From JBKEAJ01 sp047975005 (GTDB lineage Bacteria > Bacteroidota > Bacteroidia > Bacteroidales > Prolixibacteraceae), in assembly GCA_047975005.1 (NCBI GenBank), contig JBKECW010000071.1, forward strand, positions 1 through 18,790: 18,790 nucleotides of DNA, in the 5' to 3' direction. Positions within the stretch are counted from its first letter, which is position 1. Every line of letters starts with the position of its first letter. Positions 7,137-16,200 of the stretch are shown one piece after another. The notes below the pieces were generated by a model, which worked only from the letters and a program-made list of their open reading frames with translations, had not been told where the DNA came from and did not search any database. Position numbers and translations under genes: made by a program.

Positions 7137-8615
7137 TTAGAATTTTACATTCTTCATTGTGCCGGTTTCCACAAACTGGCGATGGAACTCGTGAGCTTTT
7201 TGCAGACATAAAGGTGTGTGTCCTTTACCTAAACTAAGGTACTTGCGAAGAACGTCCTTATAATCTGGATGAACACATTTGTCGATAATCTCGTTTGCTC
7301 GCTGTATTGGCGATTTAGCTCTGAGGTCGGCAACTCCCTGCTCAGTAATGATTATTTTAACCGAGTGTTCGCTGTGGTCAAGATGCGACACCATCGGAAC
7401 AATTGCTGAAATGTCGCCACCCTTCGCTATTGACGGAGTTGTATAAATAGACATAAAGCCGTTTCTTGTAAAGTCGCCAGAGCCTCCGATGCCATTCATC
7501 ATTTTCGTTCCCATCACGTGAGTAGAGTTTACATTACCAAAAATATCAAGCTCCAAAGCCGTGTTGATAGTGATAAGTCCTAGCCTACGTGCAATCTCTG
7601 GATGATTAGAAATCTCTTGCGGACGAAGCAGTAAACGCTCTTTAAAGAAAGACAGATTTGAATACACTTCTTTCACCATCTCGCTGCTTATTGTTAGCGA
7701 ACAGCCCGATGCAAAGGAGCAATCGCCTGACTTCATCAGTCCTATTACAGAGTCTTGAATAACCTCTGTGTACATGGCAAAGGGTGGAATGTCTTTATTG
7801 CTACCCATGCAGCCCAATACCGCATTGGCAATATTGCCAACTCCCGACTGTATTGGCAAAAACTCTGCAGGAATTATGCCTCTCTTAATTTCTGATGCTA
7901 AGAAGTTTGCAACGTTCTCTCCAATTTTTAGTGTAGTGTCGTCAACGGCGGCAAAACCGCCAACCTCATTGGGTAGATTAGTTTCCACTACTGCGATAAT
8001 CTTAGCTGGGTCGACCTGAATATACTCTTTCCCAATTCTGTCGCTAGGCTTGTACACCGGAATTTCTCGGCGGTGTGGCGGGTCAGCAGGCTCGTATATA
8101 TCATGCATGCCCGCAAGTTCCTTAGGATGATAACTGTTTAGCTCGACAATTATCTTATCGGCAAGCCTGCATGCCGTGGGGGCAATACCGACTCCTGAGG
8201 TAAGTATTATTTTGCCATCGCTTGTAAGGTCGCATGCCTCAATTATTGCGGTGTCAATCTTGCCAAAAAAACCGTATCTCAAATCCTGAGGCAACTGAGA
8301 CAAGTGATAATCCATATACTGAGCATCGTTGGCATTCAAACGTGTTCGCAGGTCTTTAGAAGACTGATAGGGAGTTCGCAGTTTTATTGCATTCTCGCGT
8401 GCTAAAGCTCCGTCGAGCGCATCGCCTGTGGAAGCACCTGTAATAACGTCAATCTTAAAATCTCTGCCACTGTCGTGTTCTACCTTTGCTCGGGATGCTA
8501 TTGCCGTTGGCACTGCCTTTGGACAGCCTGCTGCCGTAAAGCCACTAAATGCGACGCTGTCGTTGTTGTTAATTAACCGAGCAGCTTCTTCCGCCTTTAA
8601 AATCTTGTATGTCAT
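7137..8615 (-). CDS. Acetyl-CoA hydrolase/transferase family CoA-transferase (succinate/acetate or succinate/propionate type)
   Basis: The 492-residue length and motifs fit the acetyl-CoA hydrolase/transferase family (Cat1, AarC, YgfH). The glycine-rich start VAFSGFTAAG (21-30) and the CoA-binding GIGGSGDF (376-382) are present. E284 in FAMYTE matches the catalytic glutamate that forms the glutamyl-CoA thioester. These cytoplasmic enzymes move CoA between succinate and acetate or propionate. In fermentative Bacteroidales such an enzyme can close the succinate-propionate pathway. The donor and acceptor cannot be settled from sequence alone. The ATG is five bases after the ridA stop codon, so the two form an operon; the AAAGG ribosome site lies in the gap. 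Transcription ends at the large hairpin just downstream. Confidence 0.9.
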   Translation of the reverse strand: MTYKILKAEEAARLINNNDSVAFSGFTAAGCPKAVPTAIASRAKVEHDSGRDFKIDVITGASTGDALDGALARENAIKLRTPYQSSKDLRTRLNANDAQYMDYHLSQLPQDLRYGFFGKIDTAIIEACDLTSDGKIILTSGVGIAPTACRLADKIIVELNSYHPKELAGMHDIYEPADPPHRREIPVYKPSDRIGKEYIQVDPAKIIAVVETNLPNEVGGFAAVDDTTLKIGENVANFLASEIKRGIIPAEFLPIQSGVGNIANAVLGCMGSNKDIPPFAMYTEVIQDSVIGLMKSGDCSFASGCSLTISSEMVKEVYSNLSFFKERLLLRPQEISNHPEIARRLGLITINTALELDIFGNVNSTHVMGTKMMNGIGGSGDFTRNGFMSIYTTPSIAKGGDISAIVPMVSHLDHSEHSVKIIITEQGVADLRAKSPIQRANEIIDKCVHPDYKDVLRKYLSLGKGHTPLCLQKAHEFHRQFVETGTMKNVKF

Positions 8616-8619
8616 ACCT

Positions 8620-9003
8620 TTATAAATCTTTGATTGCTACACATTCAACCTCTACTAACACGCCGAGAGGCAGCTCCTTAACAGCAAATGTTGCTCTCGC
8701 AGGCAGAGACTGCCCGAAATACTTTCCATAAACATCGTTAAACTTTGGAAAATCGCTCATACTTGACAACAGACAAGTAGTTTTCACTACATTCTCTGCT
8801 CCCAAACCAATATTCTTTAGAATGGCGTCTATATTGCTAATCACTTGCTCTGTCTGAGCTTCTATGTCGCCTTCTACTACTTTCCCTACACTCGGGTCAA
8901 TAGGAATTTGCCCCGAAATGTAAACAGTTCCGTTAGCTTCTATGGCTTGACTATATGGTCCAATAGCCGCAGGTGCTTTGTCGGTATTAATAATCTTTTT
9001 CAT
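8620..9003 (-). CDS. ridA: RidA family reactive-intermediate (enamine/imine) deaminase
   Basis: The 127-residue protein is full length for the RidA/YjgF family and has its hallmarks: the PxxIGPYSQA start (Y17), VYISGQIP (28-34), R103 in the PARATFAVKELP block and the acidic E118-E120 region near the end. R103 is the residue that holds the carboxylate of the imine substrate. RidA hydrolyses 2-aminoacrylate and similar enamines released by PLP enzymes such as serine/threonine dehydratase, protecting other PLP enzymes. It is the first gene of a two-gene operon with the CoA-transferase. Pairing it with 2-ketobutyrate/propionate metabolism is an inference from that neighbour. Confidence 0.93.
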   Translation of the reverse strand: MKKIINTDKAPAAIGPYSQAIEANGTVYISGQIPIDPSVGKVVEGDIEAQTEQVISNIDAILKNIGLGAENVVKTTCLLSSMSDFPKFNDVYGKYFGQSLPARATFAVKELPLGVLVEVECVAIKDL

Positions 9004-9124
9004 TGTGTATTTTATATGTATAACAGCCGAATTCTCAAACTTCAGACATCTGACTAACAGCCATTATGTTATTTCGTTTTATTCTCAATTTTTCACTGTC
9101 ATGTGCATTCTGAACAAAGGTGAG

Positions 9125-9156
9125 CAAATATAGCAAAACTGTATGACATTTCACAA
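9125..9156 (-). promoter_or_regulatory. Bacteroidota promoter for the ridA-CoA-transferase operon
   Basis: On the minus strand TATATTTG (9132 down to 9125) lies 21 bases after a TTG within a T-rich run (9156-9154). The -7 box matches the consensus exactly and the spacer is slightly longer than the usual 19. The leader to ridA would be about 115 bases. Confidence 0.5.
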
Positions 9157-9193
9157 AAAAAAAATAAATATCTGATGCTTAAATCTCTTTTAC

Positions 9194-9201
9194 TATCTTT
9201 G
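9194..9201 (+). promoter_or_regulatory. Bacteroidota -7 promoter box for xerD
   Basis: TATCTTTG matches TAnnTTTG and is 17 bases upstream of the xerD ATG, so the leader would be only about 12 bases. A CTG instead of TTG lies at the expected -33 position (9172-9174). It is divergent to the ridA promoter. Confidence 0.5.
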
Positions 9202-9218
9202 TTGACAACATTGTCTTT

Positions 9219-10142
9219 ATGAGCAAAGATTTCGGCACACTTCGGGACGAATATAGAATGTATCTTACCTTAGAAAGAGCATTTTCAGAAAATACGATTG
9301 AGGCATATCTGCGTGATATTGATATGTTTTCTGACTTTGTATGCACTATTTACCCCGAAGAGGAAACAATAAATGCCACACTTGACATAATGAAGTCTTT
9401 TCTTGATACTTTAGGCGACGAAGATTTTGCGTTAGCTTCACGAGCAAGAATAATATCAGGACTAAAATCTTTCTACGGATTTTTACATAAAGAAAATATT
9501 ATAAACGAGGATTTTAGTTCTTTGCTGCGATCGCCAAAACAAGGCAGATACCTGCCCGACACGCTAAGCATCGAAGAGATAGAACGAATCGTTTCAAGTA
9601 TAAACTACTCAATCGACGAAGGAATTAGGAACAAAGCAATAATAGAGGTGTTATATAGCTGTGGCCTGCGAGTTTCTGAATTAACAAATCTCACTTTGAA
9701 CGACTGCTTTTTTGAGGAAGGTTTTTTAAGAGTAATCGGCAAGGGCAACAAACAGCGTTTCGTTCCCATTGGCAAACGAGCAATAGAATCTGTCTGGCAA
9801 TACGAGAAAGAGTACCGAGGAGGCGTCCTAAATTCGGACAAAGAACCAACAGACATACTATTCCTAAACCGCAGAGGACGAGGACTAAGCAGAGTAATGA
9901 TATTCAACATTGTGAAAGATGCTACGGCTATGGCCGGAATACATAAAAATGTGAGCCCTCACACTTTTCGGCACTCTTTTGCCACACATCTGGTCGAGGG
10001 AGGAGCTGATCTGCGCGTGGTACAAGATATGCTTGGACACTCGTCAATTTTAACAACTGAGATCTACACACATTTGGATAGGAAATACCTCAAAGAGACC
10101 GTAGAACAATTTCATCCTTACGGCTCGTTAACAAACAAATAG
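9219..10142 (+). CDS. xerD: Site-specific tyrosine recombinase, XerD-type
   Basis: The 307-residue protein has the two domains of Xer recombinases: an N-terminal core-binding SAM-like domain (about 5-95) and a catalytic domain from about 115. All catalytic residues are present: R151 (CGLRVSEL), K175 (GKGNKQR), H248 and R251 (HTFRHSFATHL), H274 (LGHSS) and the nucleophile Y283 (IYTH). Length and motif spacing match chromosomal XerC/XerD, which resolve chromosome dimers at dif during division, rather than the longer integrases of Bacteroides mobile elements. No dif-like site was recognised nearby. XerD is preferred to XerC by overall resemblance only. The gene ends one base from a convergent gene. 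Confidence 0.9.
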   Translation: MSKDFGTLRDEYRMYLTLERAFSENTIEAYLRDIDMFSDFVCTIYPEEETINATLDIMKSFLDTLGDEDFALASRARIISGLKSFYGFLHKENIINEDFSSLLRSPKQGRYLPDTLSIEEIERIVSSINYSIDEGIRNKAIIEVLYSCGLRVSELTNLTLNDCFFEEGFLRVIGKGNKQRFVPIGKRAIESVWQYEKEYRGGVLNSDKEPTDILFLNRRGRGLSRVMIFNIVKDATAMAGIHKNVSPHTFRHSFATHLVEGGADLRVVQDMLGHSSILTTEIYTHLDRKYLKETVEQFHPYGSLTNK

Positions 10143-10143
10143 T

Positions 10144-10395
10144 CTACTTCATAAACTCGCACCCAACACACTCCGGAGATGCCTCCTTAGCATCAGACAA
10201 CCCACAGTTCACCTGTGGCTGTTGCTGTTCCTTGTCCCATGTCTTAATGCACACAACACCGTTTTTCCTCAGATACTCGTTGTCGTGAACGTGTCCACTC
10301 GGAAACTTTCCTCCTTTCTTCAATATCATTGTAATTCCCAGTCCGACAAAAGCAAAGGCGACAACAACAATAGACGCTAAAAAAACCGTCATCAT
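10144..10395 (-). CDS. Small membrane-anchored protein with four cysteines, conserved-hypothetical type
   Basis: The 83-residue product has one N-terminal membrane segment (about 3-25) followed by a basic KKGGK stop and a soluble tail with C49, C64, C76 and C79. The tail pattern (FPSGHVHDNEYLRKNGVVC, then SPECVGCEF) resembles small 'membrane or secreted protein' entries common in Bacteroidota that have no known function. The C-x-x-C pair at the end could bind metal or form a disulfide, but nothing shows this. Two adjacent ATGs are possible starts. The gene runs into xerD with one base between the stop codons, leaving no room for a terminator. Confidence 0.72.
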   Translation of the reverse strand: MMTVFLASIVVVAFAFVGLGITMILKKGGKFPSGHVHDNEYLRKNGVVCIKTWDKEQQQPQVNCGLSDAKEASPECVGCEFMK

Positions 10396-10411
10396 AACTT
10401 TTTATTTTATA

Positions 10412-10419
10412 CAAAGATA
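10412..10419 (-). promoter_or_regulatory. Bacteroidota -7 promoter box for the small membrane protein gene
   Basis: The minus strand reads TATCTTTG, matching TAnnTTTG, 17 bases upstream of the first ATG. No clear TTG is found 19-21 bases further up. The remaining gap up to 10521 holds nothing else recognisable. Confidence 0.4.
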
Positions 10420-10521
10420 GTTCTTTTTTTTTGATGGTATGATGCCATAATTCTAGTTGAACACATGACAACAGTATCCCCATTCAAAAAGATCGCTTGC
10501 CAAGAAAACATATAGCAATAT

Positions 10522-11862
10522 TTATCTTTTGCTGTCAAGAATTACTTTACCGAAAGCATTGAAATCAAACTTGGGGGATTCGTTGAGACCCAAGCGTACA
10601 ATCACCATATTTTCGGAGGGGATTACCATCACTATTTGCCCATGATGCCCATTAAAAGAATACATATCTCTTGGTAAATCTGGAAATTTATTTCCTTTAT
10701 TGAGCCACACTTGTGCGCCATATTCGTCATTGCTCCCCATTGCAGGTTCTGTTATGTAATCAAACCATGAGTCAGAAATAATTTGCTCCCCTCCCTGCCA
10801 CTCTCCTCTTTTCAGATGTAACAATCCTAATCTTGCCCAATCAATGGCTGTTGCATACACATAGGATGATCCGACATAAGTTCCTGCCTCGTCTTGTTCA
10901 AATATTGGATCGATGGAGATTTTATCAAACAAATATTTTCCGGGAAAGTTATTGTACTCGTCTTGTGTTTCAAAGCTCTCTTTCAGAATGCGGCTAAGAA
11001 CATTAGTTGCGCCACTACTGTAATACCAAGAATTGCCCGGCTTATGTTCTAAGGATTTTGCCGCAGTAAAAGAAGCCATATCGCCAGAGTTGTATAGCAT
11101 TGTCGTAACATCAGTAACTGCGCCATAATCTTCGTTCCATTCCAAGCCACTATTCATATGTAGCAAATCGGCTATTTTTATTTCTTTTCTATCATCATCT
11201 TGCCACTCTACAATGGGAGCAGGAGAGGATAGACTCAATCGACCTTGGTCTTGGGCGATAGCTAACAAATCAGCAGTAACACTCTTAGACATCGACCACC
11301 CCAACATCCTAGTATCCTTATTTATTCTTGCCGTGTCATATTGCTGTGCTACTACTATAGTGTCATAAAGGACTACCACAGCTCTTGTACCCTGTCCATC
11401 GTCCTGAATATCAGAAAAAATACCATTTATAGCTAAGGCTAGCTTTTGCACATCGAACACCGAATCAATCTTAGAATTTAAATTGTTATCTACGGGCCAT
11501 GTAGATACAGTTATAGCACTTTCATTACGATATATTTGTACAGGAGACAATGTTTTACCTTGAGATAGCAATGTCGCACCAACCCCATCACGCCACTGCG
11601 CCGTTTGAGGAGTCAGAAAACCTAAAAATCTAGATGTTACAGTCTTGGAATCTTCATCTTTTGAGTAAGATGCATACTTAAAAAAACCATAGTTCAAATC
11701 GCTCTTGATAATTTCGTCCCAATCTCTGTTGCTATTGAAATAATAAGAACAAAGATACTTGGATGTATAGCCCGTAACAATCCTAAACTTAGACAATTGC
11801 GTACAGACCACTATTATAAAAATCAAAATCAGGACACCTACTATCGTTAAAATCTTCTTCAT
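10522..11862 (-). CDS. Membrane-anchored SxxK serine hydrolase (class C beta-lactamase/NylB-like family)
   Basis: Starting at 11862 gives 446 residues with an N-terminal transmembrane or signal-anchor segment (5-21). The catalytic domain begins near 150. It shows the SxxK tetrad S190-M-S-K193, Y281-S-S in the YSS-GATN block as the second motif, and HHG at 406-408 as the third. This set defines the COG1680/beta-lactamase-family hydrolases, whose members cleave esters, amides or D-Ala peptides. Antibiotic resistance is not implied: true AmpC enzymes are shorter and soluble. A longer frame reaches 11931, but a promoter at 11882-11912 lies inside that extension, so the shorter start is chosen. 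The gene is divergent to the DUF4377 lipoprotein gene. The physiological substrate is unknown. Confidence 0.85.
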   Translation of the reverse strand: MKKILTIVGVLILIFIIVVCTQLSKFRIVTGYTSKYLCSYYFNSNRDWDEIIKSDLNYGFFKYASYSKDEDSKTVTSRFLGFLTPQTAQWRDGVGATLLSQGKTLSPVQIYRNESAITVSTWPVDNNLNSKIDSVFDVQKLALAINGIFSDIQDDGQGTRAVVVLYDTIVVAQQYDTARINKDTRMLGWSMSKSVTADLLAIAQDQGRLSLSSPAPIVEWQDDDRKEIKIADLLHMNSGLEWNEDYGAVTDVTTMLYNSGDMASFTAAKSLEHKPGNSWYYSSGATNVLSRILKESFETQDEYNNFPGKYLFDKISIDPIFEQDEAGTYVGSSYVYATAIDWARLGLLHLKRGEWQGGEQIISDSWFDYITEPAMGSNDEYGAQVWLNKGNKFPDLPRDMYSFNGHHGQIVMVIPSENMVIVRLGLNESPKFDFNAFGKVILDSKR

Positions 11863-11881
11863 TGTACAATTCTTTCTTCCA

Positions 11882-11912
11882 CAAAAATAAGAGAATCTAT
11901 TGTTTTTGGCAA
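11882..11912 (-). promoter_or_regulatory. Bacteroidota promoter (TTG-N20-TATTTTTG) for the serine hydrolase gene
   Basis: On the minus strand TTG (11912-11910), a 20-base spacer and TATTTTTG (11889-11882) fit the phylum's promoter. Transcription would begin near 11876, about 13 bases before the ATG at 11862. It decides the start codon, because the upstream ATGs at 11928 and 11931 would not be on the transcript. Confidence 0.6.
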
Positions 11913-11985
11913 TAGTATTCTGCTTCATCAAGTTTTTTTATAAAAAAATAAAGAAAAGAGTTATCTTCGCCAAAAACACAAAGTA

Positions 11986-12570
11986 ATGAAAAAACAAATT
12001 TTATTCCTGATGTTTATCGGGATATTGTTCTCCTGCACAAGCAGCAAGAACAACGGAAACAACAGTACAGACAACAGCAAAAGTTCCAAATCTGACGACT
12101 CTCAAACCGTCGAAATGCGAATTAACCACTACCGCAATACCGGTGTGGGCATGGGACCAATGCTCGTGATGCTAGTACAAAAAGGAGATGAAATAGGAAC
12201 AGACAAATGGACTCAATTCTCTTCTAAAATCGAGGGCTTCACTTATGAGCCTGGACACATCTACGACCTTACAGTCAACATTGAAAAGGTTGACAATCCA
12301 CCTGCCGATGCAAGCTCTATCAAGTATACTTTGAAAGAACTTAAGTCGGTGCAAGACGTAGACCCCGAAAAACCCTTTGACATAAATCTGAAATTCAAGG
12401 GTTTAAATTTTGTCAGGAAAGCTCCCGACTACAAACTTGTCGGTCAGGTAGACATCGACTGTGGCACTCTTTGCGATGAGCTAGACGAAAGACTATCAAG
12501 TCAAAACGATGTTGTGGGGACATTTATACGCCTAGAAAGTAACAAGATACAGCTGATAGGGTTTAAATAG
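11986..12570 (+). CDS. DUF4377-type lipoprotein of unknown function
   Basis: The 194-residue protein has a lipoprotein signal (lipobox LFSC, Cys17) and then a Ser/Asn/Lys-rich linker to about residue 40. Residues 42-120 fit DUF4377: the IEGFTYEPGHIYDLTV and PPADASSIKYTLKEL blocks match its typical 'I-x-G-F-x-Y-x-P-G-x-x-Y' and 'NPPADASSxxYxL' patterns. The paired cysteines usual at the start of that domain are absent. Residues 125-194 form a second beta-rich part with C159 and C163. The family is found in Bacteroidota envelope lipoproteins, sometimes beside heat-shock HslJ/META domains; no function is established. A TATCTTCG near-consensus -7 box lies at 11962-11969. The stop codon lies inside dispersed repeat copy B. 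Confidence 0.8.
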   Translation: MKKQILFLMFIGILFSCTSSKNNGNNSTDNSKSSKSDDSQTVEMRINHYRNTGVGMGPMLVMLVQKGDEIGTDKWTQFSSKIEGFTYEPGHIYDLTVNIEKVDNPPADASSIKYTLKELKSVQDVDPEKPFDINLKFKGLNFVRKAPDYKLVGQVDIDCGTLCDELDERLSSQNDVVGTFIRLESNKIQLIGFK

Positions 12571-12631
12571 AGCCAGTCTATAAAATACAATATCTGCTTA
12601 TGCTCACTTTGCACATTAGTCTTTTACACAA
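12560..12631. repeat. Dispersed repeat, copy B
   Basis: This is the partner of the copy at 6815-6887, matching at 58 of 73 aligned positions with one single-base gap. The first eleven bases overlap the last codons and TAG stop of the DUF4377 gene, so similarity starts just inside the coding region. It runs directly into the hairpin at 12632. Confidence 0.7.
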
Positions 12632-12653
12632 GGGGTAGAGAATTTTCTACCCC
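12632..12653. repeat. Hairpin GGGGTAGA ... TCTACCCC, possible terminator
   Basis: A perfect 8-base stem (12632-12639 with 12646-12653) has a 6-base loop. It is 61 bases after the DUF4377 stop. No T-run follows on either side, so a repeat-element role is as likely as termination. Confidence 0.5.
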
Positions 12654-13213
12654 TACAAATACAACATCTCCTTTTCATTAGCTCTGCAAAAATAAAATGT
12701 TTATAAAAATAAGTCGTTTTGTTTGGGCGAAGTGAATTTATTGTTTACATTGCGCTACCATTAATTAACTCAAAAAGTTATGAAACCCAATCGCAATAAG
12801 GGACATGATGTAATTTCAGTGTATAAAACTGATGCTTTTGGCATGCTTAGTATATTAATTTTACAATTACCTCAATCAACTTCATCTATTAAGAACACCT
12901 TAATTCAAGATGTTTCTTTAAACTTATTTCACAGAACCTTAAAACAAGAGCTTGACAGCAGCTCGACGCAGTCGCACAATAAACTGATAAACAGCACATT
13001 ACCCCCCCCTCCCCCTCGCAAATTCAGACCTCTAGTCGGATAAAGGGTTTATTTCGGACAAGCACCAAAACGTATAAAAAATCAGGCACAAAAGTGCGGG
13101 ATGAATTATGCTTTGCTCTATTGCGAGGCAGGAATCCTTATGTCCCTTTACCAAGGGATAACAACACATATTAGCTAATAGTTTTTCAATAATTAATTTT
13201 TAAACAAAAATCT
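12654..13213. other. Long gene-poor leader upstream of susC-like gene
   Basis: No convincing gene lies in these 560 bases. A weak promoter candidate is TTG at 12723-12725, 20 bases before TACATTG at 12746-12752, which is one T short of the consensus. If used, the susC leader would be about 460 bases. A C8-T-C5 tract lies at 13002-13015, and a TCCCTT/AAGGGA hairpin at 13143-13158. An 87-codon frame (12780-13043) has no recognisable content and is not called. No regulator gene (ECF sigma/anti-sigma, hybrid two-component or SusR type) is next to the locus in this window. Confidence 0.45.
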
Positions 13214-16200
13214 ATGAGGAAATTTATTTTTATTCTAGTAATGTGCTTCTCACTACTCGCAAGCAGTGTTTATGCACAAAAAACAGTAACCGGGAAGGTT
13301 ACTGACGAGAGCGGTCTCGGGATGCCCGGAGTTACCGTAATACAAAAGGGCACTAACAACGGTACGATTACTGACGTTGACGGCAAGTTTTCATTGAGCG
13401 TGCCAGAAGATGCGACCTTAAACGTTTCTTTTATGGGGATGACCCCTCAGGAAGTGAGCGTAAGTGGTAAAAACGCAGTGAACATAATGCTTATGGAAGA
13501 CGTAAAGGGATTGGAAGAAGTTGTAGTTGTAGGTTACGGCACACAAAAGAAAAAAAACATGACCGATGCCGTTGCTACTGTCAGCATAGAAAAGGAGATT
13601 GGAGAACGTCCTGTTGCATCGGTAAACCAAATGTTGCAGGGTTCTATCGCCAACTTCAATGTTTCTACGACAAACAGTGGTGGAGAACCTGGAGCGTCTA
13701 CAAATCTGAACATTCGTGGCTCTGGAACACTAACTGGCGACGGAGGGGCTCCGTACATATTACTAGATGGAGTACCTATTACGGTTGCTCAGATGAACAG
13801 TATAAACCCTTACGACATAGAGAACATTTCTGTTCTGAAGGATGCTGCTTCAGCGGCAATCTATGGGTCGCGTGGTGCTTACGGAGTTATTCTAATCACC
13901 AGTAAAAAGGGTAAAGCAGGAAAAGTTAATGTTAATTATTCCGGCAACATCGCATTTGCGTCTCCTACGAGTCTTCCTAGCATGGTCAACAGTTTAGATT
14001 TTGCCAATGCTTATAATGCCGCTACCGCTAACGACGGTGATCTACCAATATTTGGCGAAGACAACGGAGAAATGCAACGTATCAGAGATTATCTTGCAGG
14101 TAAAATCACAGACGACACGCAACCAACCGCGAATGGGACAGACTGGATGTATTGGGATGACGGATATGCCAATTATGACTGGTATGATGTTATGTACAAA
14201 AATAATGCCCCACGCCAACAGCACCAGCTAAGTGTGAACGGAGGAACAGAGAAAACAAACTATTACATATCAGGCAGTTACTACGACCAAGAAGGAAACT
14301 TTGAATACGCTAATGACAACTACAATCGTTATAATTTTACAGCAAACATCAATACCGAAGCCACTGATTGGTTACGTTTTGATGCTTCTTCAAAGTTCTC
14401 TCGCGAACACAAGCTTTTCCCTAGCGGAGGATACGGAAATTACGATAAAAACATCATCTATCATCAAGTTTCTAGGATGTGGCCGGTAAACCCATTGTAT
14501 GATCCCGACGGAGCAATTGTAAATTTTGATGTCAATAGGGTTATGGACTCTGGGGAGACCAATGAATACACAAGCAATACCATACTACAAGGTGGCATAG
14601 AGATAGAACCAATCAAAAATTGGGTTACTAGAGCGAGTTACAACTACCAGCTTACCAATGAGAATTATGAAAGAATAGAACTAGTAAACAATGTACTACT
14701 CCCTAATGGAGCATTCAAAAATATAGGATACAACCCCAATGGGATTAAGCGTGATTTTAGTGAGAACCAGAATCAACTTTTCAACATTACCACTAAATAC
14801 AAAAAATCATTTGGCGATCATAACTTTGACGCCTTATTAGGCTATGAGCAGCGTGTGGTTGAATATGTAGAGCTCTATGGAAGCAAGACCAAATTTGTTA
14901 CAGAGAATGTCCCTACCATCAGTACGGCAACAGGCGATGATATTGCAGACGATGCACTAAGCCAATATGCAACAAGAGGCTGGTTTGGAGGCCTGAATTA
15001 CAACTACAAAGAGAAATATCTGTTTTCTTTCAAAATGAGGGCTGACGAAAGCTCATTTTTTAGAGAAGGAAAACGATTGGGAGTATTCCCATCAGTGTCT
15101 GTTGGCTACCTTATATCCGAGGAGGATTTTTGGGAACCTATAAGAAACACAGTAGACGTATTGAAATTCCGAGGTTCATGGGGACAGTTAGGAAATCATG
15201 ATCCTGCATTAGCTAACCGATATACAGAACTTATGAATATCAATATAAGTTCGTACTTAATAAACGGAGAAAAACCTAGCACAGTAGCCTTAGGCTCTTT
15301 AATAAGTCCTAGTCTAACATGGGAAACTGTAACAAGCATGGACTTCGGTTTGGATGCGGCACTTTTAGGCAATAGACTTGAATTAACTTTCGACTGGTTT
15401 AGCAGAGTAACCAGCGATATGATAGGACCTGTTGCTGCCCTACCCTCAGTATTAGGGGCATCTGCTCCACAAGAGAACAATGCAGAGTTAACAACCAACG
15501 GTTGGGAATTAAGCATGAATTGGAGAGATCAGATTGGAGCTGTCTCTTATAGGATAGGCTTCAATATTGGAGACAATAAAACTAAAGTAACGAAATACAA
15601 TAATCCCACAGGTATTCTCACAACTTACAGAGAAGGACAAGTTCTGGGAGATATATGGGGTTACGAAACCGTTGGCTATTTCAAAGAAGGAGAAACAGCA
15701 TCCGATTGGCATGATCAGACATTCATACACGCCAGATGGGGAGAAGGCGACATCAAATATGCGGACTTGAATAATGATGGAATCATAAACACTGGCAGCA
15801 ACACAGAAAATGATCCAGGCGATCGAAAAATAATTGGAAACAATAGGGCGCGCTATAACTACGGAATTAATTTAGGAGCAGGATGGAAAGGCATTGATTT
15901 ATCCATACTTCTGCAAGGCGTGGCAAAAAGAGACTACTTTTTTGGCTCGGGTACAAACCTTTTCTGGGGCTTTCGTGGCAACAAGTGGCAAAACACCATT
16001 ACTTCTTCATCTTTGGATTATTGGACAGAAGATAATCCTGATGCCTACTATCCAAAGCCTTATTTAAAAGGAGAGCACACAAAAAACACTCAGACTCAAA
16101 CCAAGTACCTCCAAAATGCGGCTTACTTACGCCTCAAAAATATCCAATTGAGCTACACCTTCCCAAGTGAATTAGTAAGAAAGATTGGTTTATCAAGGGC

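Noticed and set aside
9219..10142. xerD as a sign of an integrated mobile element
   Set aside because: Length and motifs match a core chromosomal Xer protein, and no att-like direct repeats, tRNA or mobilisation genes are nearby.
10202..10218. Perfect hairpin CCACAG-loop-CTGTGG near the xerD end
   Set aside because: It is short, lies inside the small membrane protein's coding region and has no T-run, so it is probably chance.
10244..10483. 79-codon minus-strand frame overlapping the small membrane protein gene
   Set aside because: It overlaps in another frame, lacks the membrane segment and starts upstream of the -7 box.
10522..11862. Serine hydrolase as an antibiotic-resistance beta-lactamase
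   Set aside because: The family motifs are shared by many esterases and peptidases, and the long N-terminal part and membrane anchor do not match AmpC.
12780..13043. 87-codon frame upstream of the susC-like gene
   Set aside because: It has no signal, domain or coding-like composition, ends in a proline run made by the C-tract, and has no clear ribosome site. It is more likely leader sequence.
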